A DNA stretch of 64,000 nucleotides from Voacanga thouarsii. Its lineage: Eukaryota; Streptophyta; Magnoliopsida; Gentianales; Apocynaceae. The notes beneath the pieces were generated by a model. The model saw only the letters and a program-made list of their open reading frames with translations. It was not told where the DNA came from and ran no database searches. The stretch covers positions 124,001-188,000 of the forward strand of contig JANUWF010002439.1 of NCBI GenBank assembly GCA_026120185.1, given 5' to 3'. A program made the translations under genes and the position numbers. Below, one piece after another: positions 1 to 9,794 of this stretch (its first letter is position 1; each line of letters begins with the position of its first letter).

Positions 1-212
1 TACCTCAAGAAAGCTTAAACCGTAAGAGGTGAATTATCCCACGCACCATGTGGAGATGGCAGCTATTGTGTTTTCCCTGAAAAAGTTGCAACACGACTTA
101 TAAAGTGCTCAGTATGAAATATTTAAAGACCATAAGAGCTTGAAGTATATATTCACCTCGAAGGACCTAAATTTAAGATAGAGAATAGAGTTGGAATTTT
201 TGGAGAGAAAAT
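1..212 (+). pseudogene. Element F pol fragment 1: RNase H region of a chromovirus
   Basis: Conceptual translation gives degraded matches to the Ty3/gypsy RNase H block: a K-L-K-P-like start, an E-V-N-Y-like stretch, A-A-I-V-F-x-L-K-K, and then a [13 protein letters not shown] motif. It corresponds to about 40280-40480 on the minus strand of element D. Several frame changes and stops make it non-functional. It is cut at 212 by element E. The homologous reading resumes after E at 9348 with an N-Y-H-P-x-K-A-N-V-V motif, which is the residue block expected next. The upstream part of F lies outside the window. Confidence 0.8.
208..212. other. Target-site duplication of element E (aaaat)
   Basis: aaaat at 208-212 is repeated at 9343-9347, directly outside the two ends of element E. 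The 5-bp size is normal for LTR-retrotransposon integration, and the duplication lies within the RNase H coding stretch of F. Confidence 0.75.
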
Positions 213-1635
213 TGAAGCGTTCAGACTTGGGTATAAAAATCATACAAAATTAAGCACATTCCCAATCAAGTTTAAATTAAAACGTTAAACCCAAATCACA
301 CATATGAGCAAGTGTACTCATCATTAACTGAGCATAGGGTTAAAATAAGTGTCGATCCTCAAGGAACAAGTAGACATTAATTACCCTTCTTTCATTATTT
401 AACCAACTCGATAAAGTGAAAAATAAATAAAAAGAAACAAATTAAAAAGAAAATAAAAAATATGTAACTATCAAGGATGTAGATTTATGTAACTCAAGCC
501 ATTGTTTAGACAAACATGATCTTAAAGAACTTAACCATTATCATAACCAATCATTCTCTTGACACCATGAAGGATGAATGTAGACTCACTTTGATGGTCA
601 ATCCATGAAATCACTATCTTCTAAATAAATTAGAATCACGTGGTCCATCTCAAATGATTCATCCAAAAGACGCATTAAACACAATCCTTAATTAAATTCC
701 CTTGGTCTCGGCGAATTTAGAACATGAAATTAATCAATGAACCATTGGTCTCGGAAGACATCAATTAACTTTCAATTACAAATTCTTAAACAATCAACCC
801 CCTTTGGTCCAGCAAGTCAATTGCCAATAGAATATGAAATTAATAAATCGAAACACCCATCAACCCCCTTTTGGTCTAGCAAGTCAATAGATATAATCAA
901 CTAACTAATCTCGTAATAAGCATAAGTAATTGAATACCAAGAATAATAACCAATTAATGAAAAGATCAAAAAACTCTAGAAATCATGAATGTCTAAAACA
1001 ATGTTGAATTACAATAAAACAATTAATATATCATTGTCAATAAAAAGAAAACAAAGTAAAAGAAAGAACTCATAGACAAGCCTCCTTCTTCTTCCTTTGA
1101 AAACCTTCTTGTACAACCCTCCTTGAACTTTAAAGAATTCTCCTTGGACTGAGTGATTTTCTATGATGATCAATGAATTCTCCCCTTTTCCCTTGTGTTT
1201 TCTATCTATTTATAGGCTTAAGAGGTGCGTAAACTCGTAGGTACAAAGTTCTTGGCCAAGTAGAAGTTGGAAGCTTTTAAAACTCTTCTGATTTCCAAAA
1301 ATGCTTAGAAAGATCACAGCACCGCCTCAGGAACAGACCACAGTTGGCGCCGCCTTGGTCCTTCGGAGCCGGCACCACCTTGGTTCTGTTTCTCCACTCG
1401 TACGCCCATTTTTCTCCGAATTGTGCACATACATTCCATAGTGCAGCCGGCGCCGCCTCTGCTCTGCTTCGCGGCAATTTTGCTTTGTTTTACCCATAAT
1501 CCTAAGATAATGACCAAAATATCTTTCCAAGGGTAAAATCTCAAATATGAGAGAATATGACTAGTTATTGCACAAAATGTATTACAAAAGAGCCTCAAAT
1601 AACTAAGCAAAGTATAACCAATTTAGCTCCAATCA
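213..1635 (-). repeat. Left (3') LTR of element E
   Basis: The LTR is 1423 bp and matches 7934-9342 nearly throughout. On the minus strand it starts TGATTGGAGC, directly after the purine tract at 1636-1650. The outer end is next to the aaaat target duplication. Shared landmarks include the repeated cccctttggtcc-type motifs at about 795-880, a TATA-like box on the minus strand at 1207-1215, and a GC-rich cluster at 1318-1480. The outer end reads tgaagcg where the other copies read tgatgcg or tgatgtg. Confidence 0.9.
1207..1215 (-). promoter_or_regulatory. TATA-like box in the E left LTR
   Basis: The minus strand reads CTATAAATA. The same motif is at 8925-8933 in the right LTR and 31631-31639 in solo LTR B, at the same relative position. 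In the 3' LTR it would not drive the element itself. Confidence 0.5.
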
Positions 1636-1650
1636 CATTCCCCCACACTT
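1636..1650 (-). promoter_or_regulatory. Polypurine tract of element E
   Basis: The minus strand reads AAGTGTGGGGGAATG directly before the LTR start TGATTGG. It is preceded on that strand by TTGAGGACAA, a motif commonly found at the 3' end of Athila/Tat elements. This is the expected plus-strand DNA priming site. Confidence 0.85.
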
Positions 1651-3459
1651 AACTCTTTGCTTGTCCTCAAGCAAAGTATCAAGAACAAATAGGAAAAACA
1701 CAAGGTTTTAATCACTCAATCAATTCCAAAACCATATCTTCAATGCTTTCTTTATTCATGAACATAAAACATATGATACCAAATCTTTCACAGCCAATGC
1801 AAGACTTGTGTAATGATAAATGACTTAGTAGAACCATCTCAATAATTTACAATATTCTCAAACCATTGGAAATAAGTCAATTTAAAAAGAGTATGCATTA
1901 CATATGCTTACTTTTCATACACTCTCTCCACTAATCCGAGATATATCATGATTCTACTTAGATCAAGTAGGACTTTCAAGCTTGCAATATAAGGCTAAAG
2001 GTTTGTAATGTGGCTTAGCAAACGAAGGATATAGGAACATCAAAAGTCAAAGAAAAAGTAAGAGTAAGCAAGAAAAGGATAACCAAAATAAACCTATAAT
2101 TCCCAACTCTTCTTGCTCTCCTATTCCACGAATCAATCAAACCATAACCTTATATAACAACCCTTATATATTTCAGGCAAATCCTGCATTGTTCTTCTTC
2201 TTCTTTCACCTCTTCTTATCATCAACTCTTTTTCTCACAAGATCACTCAATTTTCCAACAATGGTGTCAAGTGTTTTATATGAACTTACTTTTACAGTTC
2301 ACTCACCATCCCTTTTATGATCTTTTTCATTCTTCTTTTTTTTTCCCAATTCTTTTTCAATTCTCTCCTCTTTTACTCCTCTTTTGTTTTCATTGCTACT
2401 GTTCTTTTCTTTTTCACTCGCTTTTCTTTCTAGCAGCTTGTTGTCTTCTCTTTTCACTTCCTTTCTTTTCTTTTCTTCTTTCTCATCTTTTTTAGCTCAA
2501 CATTCTTTTCTTTCTCAATTTTTTTCAACTTCTTCCTTCCATTCCACTTTATTTCTTTTCTCAGCTCCACTCGTAATTGATCCATGACTGAAAGTAACAA
2601 GTCATGATCTCCATCCCTGCATTTTTTCCAATATACATATACTTTTATCCTTCAAGAGCATAAAGATTTGGAAATTATACAAACTCTCAGCACAAGGAAT
2701 GGACAAAATATCGTGATGGGTTTTAAAGAAAGAAATCACCAATTTAGGCTCAAAATAGGCACTAGGGATAATATAACAATAGGTAGGCTTGAAAAGCTCA
2801 AACTATCCAAAGAATGCCTATTACCGTCATCCCTAAGTTAAATCATGAATGTCTTTCTTATTTCGCCTTGAGAGGTATTCAAGTAAATTCTAGAATGTTC
2901 CATGAATTTTACAGAAAAACAGGTTCAAGAATAATGCAAAGCATTTGATCAAGAACTACTTTATCCAAGTGGGTGGAAAAAGTCATGCATAAGCCATCAA
3001 TGATCTAGAACATATGCTCTATAATCCATCATAAAGACATGCACTAAAAAAAAAATAAAAAATACAGCTTGAAATCTCCAGAAAATTAGAAACTAGTGAA
3101 AATTTTTGAAATTTGAAAAATTTTGAAAAATCCCGCTCCCAATAATATGTATAGAAGAATTGTTAATCAAACCACTCCCCTACACTAAAACTGGACATTG
3201 TCCTCAATGGCCAAATAAGTATAACAAAAAAACCAATACCATGGGACCAAACAAACTAAAGGAGAAGAGATAGGAAAAACAAACTTTCATTCATTGTGGC
3301 GTACAAGAGCTAAATGCATGTAGAGGGAGGCAGCATCAACGTACCTAAAAAATACAAAAGAAATAACCAAAGTATAACAACTAGAAAAGAAAATAAAGCA
3401 AAGACAAATGAAATAGAAATCGCCAGAAAACAACCATTGCTTGGGAAACCACACATTTT
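1651..3459 (-). other. Non-coding 3' region of element E between integrase and LTR
   Basis: The stretch is 1.8 kb without recognisable protein similarity. An envelope-like gene is often reported at this place in Athila elements, but I see none. It holds a pyrimidine-rich tract at about 2190-2590 and a second purine-tract-like block at about 3174-3215 that resembles the true PPT region. The rest is AT-rich sequence in which I see nothing. Open frames in the pyrimidine-rich tract are low-complexity F/S/L runs and are not credible genes. Confidence 0.6.
2190..2590. repeat. Pyrimidine-rich low-complexity tract
   Basis: About 400 bases are dominated by C and T (ttcttcttcttctttc, ttttcttttcttctttctc and similar), making the element's sense strand purine-rich. 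There is no regular unit length. It lies between pol and the 3' LTR of E. Confidence 0.8.
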
Positions 3460-4488
3460 CTATGTGGATTCGTCAAAGAACATGTCCACCTGTTCGGGAT
3501 GTGGAAGACTGCTACCCGCATAACGTTTCACCCTATGGCTATTAACTTTGAAAGTGCCCTGAGTGCGGTGAGTGAGTTTGAGGGTGCCAAAAGGGCCAAT
3601 CTTACTTACCGTGAATGGTCCCAACCACCGAGATTTCAATTTGTCGGGAAAGAGTTTTAAACGAGAATTGAATAACAGTACTTGCTCGCCTGGTTCAAAT
3701 TCAGGTTGGTAAGTGATATGCTTGTCATGCCACCGTTTGACTTTCTCCTTGTACCGTATGGAATGATCATAAGCATCGTTTCGCAATTCCTTCAAGGCTG
3801 TGAGTTGAAGTAACCTGGACTTCCCAGCTGACTCAAGATCGAGGTTAACTAGTTTTATCGCCCAATAAGCCTTGTGTTCAATTTCAATGGGTAAGTGACA
3901 GGATTTACCGTAAACTAACCGAAACAGAGTTGAACCAATCGGTGTCTTAAAGGCTATTCGATATGCCCAAAGGGTATCATCTAATTTTAAGCTCCAATCT
4001 TTCTGAGTATGATTGATAGTTTTTTCCAAAATTCGTTTAAGTTCTCTATTAACCACCTCAACCTGTTCACTTGTTTGCGGGTGATATGGGGTAGCCAATC
4101 TATAGTGCACACCTAGGTGTGTGAGAACTTTTGCAAAAATGAGTCCCCCTATCACTAATGAGGACCTTAGGCACACCAAAACGAGTGAAAAGTTTTTTCA
4201 GAAATTTAACCACCGCCCTTGCATTATTAGTAGGTAAGGCTTGGGCTTCTATCCATTTAGAGGCATAATCCACTACCACTAAGATATATTTATTCCCTAA
4301 AGAACTAGGAAAAGGTCCCATAAAGTCATGCCCCAACAGGCAAATACTTCACATGCTTGAAAAATTTGTAATGACATCTTATTAGATTTTGAAAGGTTAC
4401 CTGTGCGTTGACACCTATCACTTTTTTGGACAAACTTGTGGGCATCTTTAAACAACGAGGGCCATTAGAATCCAGCATCTAGCACCTT
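3460..4488 (-). pseudogene. Element E integrase (broken)
   Basis: Two overlapping frames encode the integrase core and C-terminal part. The upstream frame (4336 down to about 4100) has [20 protein letters not shown] and I-S-D-R-G-T-H-F. The downstream frame (4179 down to 3460) has T-P-Y-H-P-Q-T-S-E-Q-V-E-V, supplying the third acidic position, then a K-R-W-H-D-K-H linker and a C-terminal domain ending at the stop at 3460. The zinc-binding region (about 4340-4490) is frame-broken and joins the RNase H frame. The role would be insertion of the cDNA. The C-terminal wording is typical of Athila elements and no chromodomain is visible. At least two frameshifts inactivate it. Confidence 0.85.
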
Positions 4489-5181
4489 TCATGCAGTGTT
4501 GTTGGCTTGGTAATGGCCTCCAGCAAGTCCTTCATGACAATGTCGAAGAATATCTTCCTCTTCCCTAGAATTCATACGTCTCCAAATGATTTGGTCCGCA
4601 CAACACTTGAACAAATATGGATCATCCCAGAAGTAATGTCGTACGTCGGAGAGGAATTTCTTCTTTTGATGTGTCGTGAGGTCTTTTGGGGTAATTCCTA
4701 CAGCCAAGTAGTTAGCAAAGTCGGCAAACCATGGTGGGGTTTGGATCTCACCTTCTATGAGCAAGAGTTGCTCATCCGGAAAAGCGTCATCAATGTCTTC
4801 ATCTAGCAAGGATTCCAGGTTTGGATTATCCAATCTTGATAGATGATCCGTAGCTAAGTTTTCTGCCCCCTTTTTGTCCCTAATCTCCAAATCAAATTCC
4901 TGCAATAATAGAACCCATCCTAGCAATCTTGGTTTGGAATCTTGTTTGGTTAGTAGGTACTTCAGAGCTGAATGGTCTATATATACAATGACTTTGGACA
5001 AAATAAGATAAGAGCGGATTTTATCAAAGGCAAACACTATGGCAAGCAACTCTTTCTCTGTTATTGTGTAATTTTCCTGTGCATCCGTTAGAGTCTTGCT
5101 GGCATAGTATATCGGTTGGAAGTACTTGTTCCGTCTTTGTCCCAATACTGCACCAACTACAAAGTCAATTGCATCACACAT
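4489..5181 (-). pseudogene. Element E RNase H and start of integrase
   Basis: One 230-residue frame is open here. Near its start are [14 protein letters not shown], the first RNase H motif (normally C-D-A-S-D), then [18 protein letters not shown], and a [10 protein letters not shown] motif carrying another catalytic Asp. The end has [11 protein letters not shown], the histidine part of the integrase HHCC zinc-binding module. The frame joins RT by a frameshift at about 5181 and the rest of integrase by another after 4489. Confidence 0.85.
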
Positions 5182-6165
5182 TAGTTCGAAGGGGAGAGAC
5201 CAATCCGGGCAATTAGAATGGGTGAATTAATCAATTTCTCTTTAAGTATGGTAAAAGCATTGAGATATTTATCATGAAAATTAAACACATCATCCTTTTC
5301 AAGTAAAGAAGTAAGAGGTTTCGAAATTTTTGAGAACTCTAAGATAAACCTCCTGTAGAAACCTGCATGACCAAGAAAGCTCCGTATAGCTTTTACCGAA
5401 GTAGGAGGAGGTAGCTTCTCGATTGCTTCAATTTTTGCTCTATCGACCTCAATACCCTTCTTTGAAATTTTATGCCCTAGCACAATACCTTCTTGTACCA
5501 TAAAGTGGCACTTTTCCCAGTTAAGCATGAGGCTAGTCTCTTCACATCTTGCGAGCATCTTCTCAAGGTTAGATAAACATAAGTCAAATGAATCACCAAA
5601 AACTGTGAAATAATCCATAAATACCTCCATGATGTCCCCTACGAGTCCTTCAAATATAGCTGTCATGCACTTTTGGAATGTTCTGGGGCCATTGCAAAGG
5701 CCAAATGGCATCATACGACATGCAAAAGTACCATATGGACACGTGAAAGTGGTCTTTTCTTAGTCCTCCGGAGCTATGAGAATTTGCAGGTAGCCTAAGA
5801 ATCCATTTAAGAAACAATAATACTCGTGTCCGGCTAACCTTTCTAACATTTGGTCAATGAAAGGAATGGGGAAATGATCTTTTCGAGTGGCTTTGTTTAA
5901 CATCCTATAATCTATGCAAAATCTCCAACCCGTGACCAATCTCATAGGGACTAACTCATTTTTATCGTTGAGGCTTACCGATATTCCTCCCTTCTTTGGT
6001 ACTACTTGAATAGGACTTACCCAACTGCTATCTGAAATAGGGTAAATGATGCCGGAATCTAAGAGCTTAACCAACTCACCTTTTACCACTTCACTCATAT
6101 GTGGGTTCAACCTGCGTTGGGGTTGCACTACGGGTTTTGCACTTTCTTCCATCAAGATCTTGTGT
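5182..6165 (-). pseudogene. Element E reverse transcriptase (broken)
   Basis: The RT is spread over two stretches of the same frame (6155-5760 and 5714-5181), separated by a stop near 5760. The N-terminal part has W-V-S-P-I-Q-V-V-P-K-K-G-G, R-F-C-I-D-Y-R-M-L-N and D-H-F-P-I-P-F-I-D-Q-M-L. The second has M-P-F-G-L-C-N-G-P-R-T-F-Q-K-C-M and the active-site region F-M-D-Y-F, followed by G-H-K-I-S and F-L-G-H-A-G-F-Y-R-R-F-I. The active site normally reads F-x-D-D-F, so the second catalytic Asp is Tyr here, which by itself should abolish polymerase activity. Confidence 0.88.
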
Positions 6166-6990
6166 TCAAAAGGATGGACTAATGCCTTTAATATTAGTGA
6201 TCTTCCAAGCTATCACCCTTTTATGTTTTTCCAACAGACTTACCAGCTTGGTCTTTTGTTCTGCCTTGAGATTTTTGGCAATGATGATAGGAAACTTACG
6301 ATCCTTAGCCAAGAACACATATTCCAAATGCTTTGGCAGGTCCTTTAAGTCTACGTCGGGAAGATCCTCTATCGATGATTTTATTCTCCCCAAACTGCAT
6401 TTTTCTACGTCCAAATTCTGCCTCCCGTCCTTGATATGAAATTCCTCTGAATATGCCATTGATGTTTCCATCACTTCTTCCTCAATAGATTCCTGCATCA
6501 TCACAAAAATTGGTTTGTAAAGAATATCAACTCTTAGATATAAATCATCAGAAGTTATAGGTTGTTCCATGCTCTTGTGGATTCGAATTATGACTTCCTC
6601 ATCCCCAACCCTCAGTGTCAACCTCCCCCCATGGACATCAATTAATGTTTTTGCTGTAGCTAGGAAGGGTCTACCTAAGATTAAGGGGACTTTAGAATCT
6701 TCATCCATGTCAAGAATAACAAAATCTACAGGAAATATGAATTTATCAACTTTTACCAACATGTTTTAAATTATGCCCCTAGGGTATTTGATAGATCGAT
6801 CCGCGAGTTGAATACTCATCCTAGTGGGCTGTAGTTCTTCTAGGCTTAGCCTTTTAAATGTTTTACATGGTAGTAAATTTATGCTAGCACCTAGATCAGC
6901 TAATGCATTACAGACATGAAGAGTGCCAATTAGACATAAGATAGAGAAACTTCATAGATCTTTTGCTTTTTAGGGCAAACTCAAGTTGTC
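6166..6990 (-). pseudogene. Element E aspartic protease region
   Basis: The protease active-site block A-L-A-D-L-G-A-S-I-N-L-L-P is readable at about 6870-6910. After a stop at about 6767, a 198-residue frame continues with F-P-V-D-F-V-I-L-D-M-D-E-D, P-L-I-L-G-R-P-F-L-A-T-A and D-V-H-G-G-R-L-T-L-R-V. This is the standard Athila protease wording. The remainder is the linker to RT. The enzyme would cleave the gag-pol polyprotein. Stops at about 6767 and about 6991 interrupt it. Confidence 0.85.
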
Positions 6991-7707
6991 CTACAGGATG
7001 GCTAAGCATTCTTCGTTGAGGACTACTGTAGACAATTCTTCCAGTCGCTTTTTGTTGACAAGCATGCTTTTGAAGAACTTGGCATATTTAGGCATATGGA
7101 TTAAAACTTCACTGAGAGGAATATTTATGTGCAGTTGTTTAAATACCTCTAGGAATTTGTTGAACTGAGCATCTTTTCGGGCCTTGTGTAGACGAGTAGG
7201 GTATGGTTTGTTAGGCTGAAAAGTAGGTTTTTCGGGAGGTGGACAGGGGATAGCTGGCACTGGTTCTAGTGCTTCAGCCTGCACCGGTTCCATTATGTGT
7301 TGTATCGTTTCGGCGTTTATGGATATCCGATGCCAGTTCTCTTCTTCCAGCCGGCACCGGACTTCATCTGGTCTATCTGGTAATTCTTTTCCACTTCGCA
7401 ACGTGACAGCAGCTATTTCCATATTGGCTAACGGTGTGAGTTCATGAGATTTTATTACCTTATCCGTCAAAAACCAAATTTGTTGTTCCATGTTGCAGAT
7501 CATTGTGTCGAAATTCTTGAATGTGGAATCGATTTCTTGGAAATGCCTCGTGACATGCACTACAAATTTACCAACTAAGGTTTCAAGCTCTGTTGATTCT
7601 GGTGCTATAAGTGTTCCTTCCGACGTGTGATGGAGGTACTGCCCCTTGTTCGACCTTCTTAGATCCCAATTCGCCATTTCTCCTGAACAAGGAGATAAGT
7701 TAGACAT
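6991..7707 (-). pseudogene. Element E gag C-terminal remnant
   Basis: The frame has 238 residues. The middle contains V-T-L-R-S-G-K-E-L, a motif that precedes the protease in Athila gag proteins, followed by a proline-rich stretch and P-L-S-E-V-L-I-H-M-P-K-Y-A-K-F. The capsid-like retrotransposon gag domain and zinc knuckle expected further upstream are absent: only about 200 bases separate this frame from the primer-binding site. The element therefore seems to have lost most of gag by deletion. Confidence 0.75.
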
Positions 7708-7910
7708 AGAATCAACAAGAGTATGCAGTTAGTTTAAAAGGCGTAGTCCAAGTTGGTTAGTTTAAGTTAGGTTACACAGTTATACAAGAATACACGAAAT
7801 ACAAAGATAGCACTGTTTTGTAGAAAGAACAAATATACATATTTACCTATTGACATATTTACGTATTTATATGGTTAAATCAACAAAATCTGAGTTTTCA
7901 TGCTATTGTT

Positions 7911-7927
7911 CCCCGGCAATAGCACCA
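7911..7927 (-). promoter_or_regulatory. Primer-binding site of element E (tRNA-Asp type)
   Basis: The minus strand reads TGGTGCTATTGCCGGGG, six bases inside the right (5') LTR. Athila/Tat elements use TGGCGCCGTTGCCGGGG, complementary to the 3' end of tRNA-Asp. The three differences are all C-to-T or G-to-A type, consistent with decay by deamination. Confidence 0.8.
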
Positions 7928-7933
7928 AAAATT

Positions 7934-9342
7934 TGATGCGTTCAGACTTGGGTATAAAAATAATACAAAACTAAGTACATTCCCAATCAAGTTTAAATTA
8001 AAACGTGAAACCCAAATCACACATATGAGCAAGCGTACTCATCATTAACTAAGCATAGGGTTAAACAAGTGTCGATCCTCAAGGAACAAGTAGACATTAA
8101 TTACCCTTCTTTCATTATTTAACCAACTCGATAAAGTGAAAAATAAATAAAAAAGAAACAAATTAAAAAGAAAATAAAAAATATGTATTTGTCAAGGATG
8201 TAGATTTATGTAACTCAAGCCATTGTTTAGACAAACATGATCTTAAAGAACTTAACCATTTTCATAACCAATCAATCTCTTGACACCATGAAGGATGAAG
8301 GTAGACTCACTTTGATGGTCAATCCATGAAATCACTATCTTCTAGATAAATTAGAATCACTCGATCCGTCCAAAAGACGCATTAAACATAATCATTAATT
8401 AAATTCCCTTGGTCTCTCGGCGAATTTAGAACATGAAATTAATCAATGAACCCTTGGTATAGGAAGACATCAATTAACCTTCAATTACCAGTTCTTAAAC
8501 AATCAACCCCCTTTGGTCCAGCAAGTCAATTGCCAATAGAATATGAAATTAATAAATTGAAATACCCATCAACCCCCTTTGGTCCAGCAAGTCAATGGAT
8601 ATAATCAACTAACTAATCTCGTAATAAGCATAAGTAATTGAATACCAAGAATAATAACTAATTAATCAAAAGATCAAAAAAATCTAGAAATCATGAATGT
8701 CTAAAACAATGTTGAATTACAATAAAATAATTAATATATCATTGTCTAGAAAAAGAAAACAAAGTAAAAGAAAGAACTCATAGACAAGCCTCCTTCTTCT
8801 TCCTTTGAAAACCTTCTTGTACAACCCTCCTTGAACTTTGAAGAATTCTCCTTGGACTGAGTGATTTTCTATGATGATCAATGAATTCTCCCATTTTCCC
8901 TTGTGTTTTTCATCTATTTATAGACTTAAGAGGTGCCTAAACTCATAGGTACAAAGTTCTTGGCCGAGTAGAAGTTGAAAAATGCTAAAACTCTTCAGGT
9001 TTCCAAAAACGCGTAGAAAGATCGCAGCACCGCCTCAGGGACAGACCACAGTCGGCACCGCCTTGGTTCTATTTCTCCACTCGTCCGCCGATTTTTCTCC
9101 GAATTGTGTGCATACGTTCCAGAGTGCAGCCGGCGCCAGTTCCAGCCTTGCAACCAGCGCCGCCTCTGCTCTGTTTCGTGACGGTTTTGCTTTGTTTTAC
9201 CTAAAATCCTGAGATAATGACCAAAATATCTTTCCAAGGGTAAAATCTCAAATATGAGAGAATATGACTAGTTATTGCACAAAATGTATTACAAAAGAGC
9301 CTCAAATAACTAAGAAAAGTATAACCAATTTAGCTCCTATAA
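7934..9342 (-). repeat. Right (5') LTR of element E
   Basis: The LTR is 1409 bp and pairs with 213-1635. As the upstream LTR of a minus-strand element it would carry the active promoter, with a TATA-like CTATAAATA on the minus strand at 8925-8933. The GC-rich cluster (9022-9190) has a longer variant than the left LTR, with an extra gccagttccagccttgc-type segment that is also in solo LTR B. The outer end is tataa where B has tacca and the left LTR aatca, so the terminal CA is mutated. Confidence 0.9.
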
Positions 9343-9794
9343 AAAATCATTACCTAATCAATTATCATCCGAGAAAGGCCAATGTAGTTGTAGATAAAAT
9401 AAGAAGAAAGTGGAGTTAGCTAGATTGCACGCTCAAGAGGTGAAGGAGATACAAGAAGTACTGATGGGAGAAGCTAGAGTAAAAGAGAAGAAGATTTAGA
9501 TAAGGAATCCAACTATTATCCTTTATCTGAAGCAGAAAATGTGCGACACTTAAGCGAATAGCCCGAAATTTTAGAGTTTTAGGGGGAAAAATTGGAAAGG
9601 ATAATTTAGACTTTAGAGTGGATAACAAGTGGGTAATGTATTTTAGGGGTCGGTAGTGTGTGTAAAATGTAGAGGAATTGCGAAAGAAATTCTGGGAGAG
9701 GCCCCTAAGAGTCGGTACACTATTCAACCTGGAGAGACTAAGATGAATCAGGATTTGAAGGGATTATTTTGGTTGCAAAGCTTAAAGTAGGAAA
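9343..9794 (+). pseudogene. Element F pol fragment 2: end of RNase H, linker, integrase zinc region
   Basis: The stretch continues the RNase H of F with N-Y-H-P-R-K-A-N-V-V-V-D at about 9360, then A-x-x-V-K-E-I-Q-E-V-L and K-E-K-K-I. Near the end comes an integrase N-terminal stretch with I-Q-P-G-E-T-K-M-N-Q-D-L-K. Each block aligns in order with the D polyprotein (about 40280 down to 39880). Many stops and frameshifts are present. It is cut by copia H at 9794, in the middle of the integrase zinc-binding region. Confidence 0.8.

Larger units (their letters stand above)
213..9342 (-). mobile_element. Element E: Athila-like Ty3/gypsy retrotransposon, minus strand
   Basis: This is a 9.1-kb element with two LTRs of about 1.4 kb (213-1635 and 7934-9342). 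It has an Asp-type primer-binding site next to the right LTR, a purine tract next to the left LTR, and an aaaat target duplication. The order on the minus strand is a gag C-terminal remnant, protease, RT, RNase H and integrase, then a 1.8-kb non-coding stretch. The integrase wording (R-I-L-E-K-T, K-T-P-I-G, H-L-P-x-E-x-E-H-K-A-Y-W) is that of the plant Athila group. Several frameshifts and the missing gag core make it non-autonomous and dead. A solo LTR of the same family is element B. Confidence 0.9.

Noticed and set aside
2271..2587. Plus-strand open frames rich in F, S and L
   Set aside because: They are translations of the pyrimidine-rich tract with no domain, on the strand opposite to element E.
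4507..4806. Plus-strand open frame of 99 codons
   Set aside because: It is antisense to the RNase H-integrase coding region of E; no family similarity.
6046..6439. Two overlapping plus-strand open frames
   Set aside because: Antisense to the E protease and RT coding sequence.
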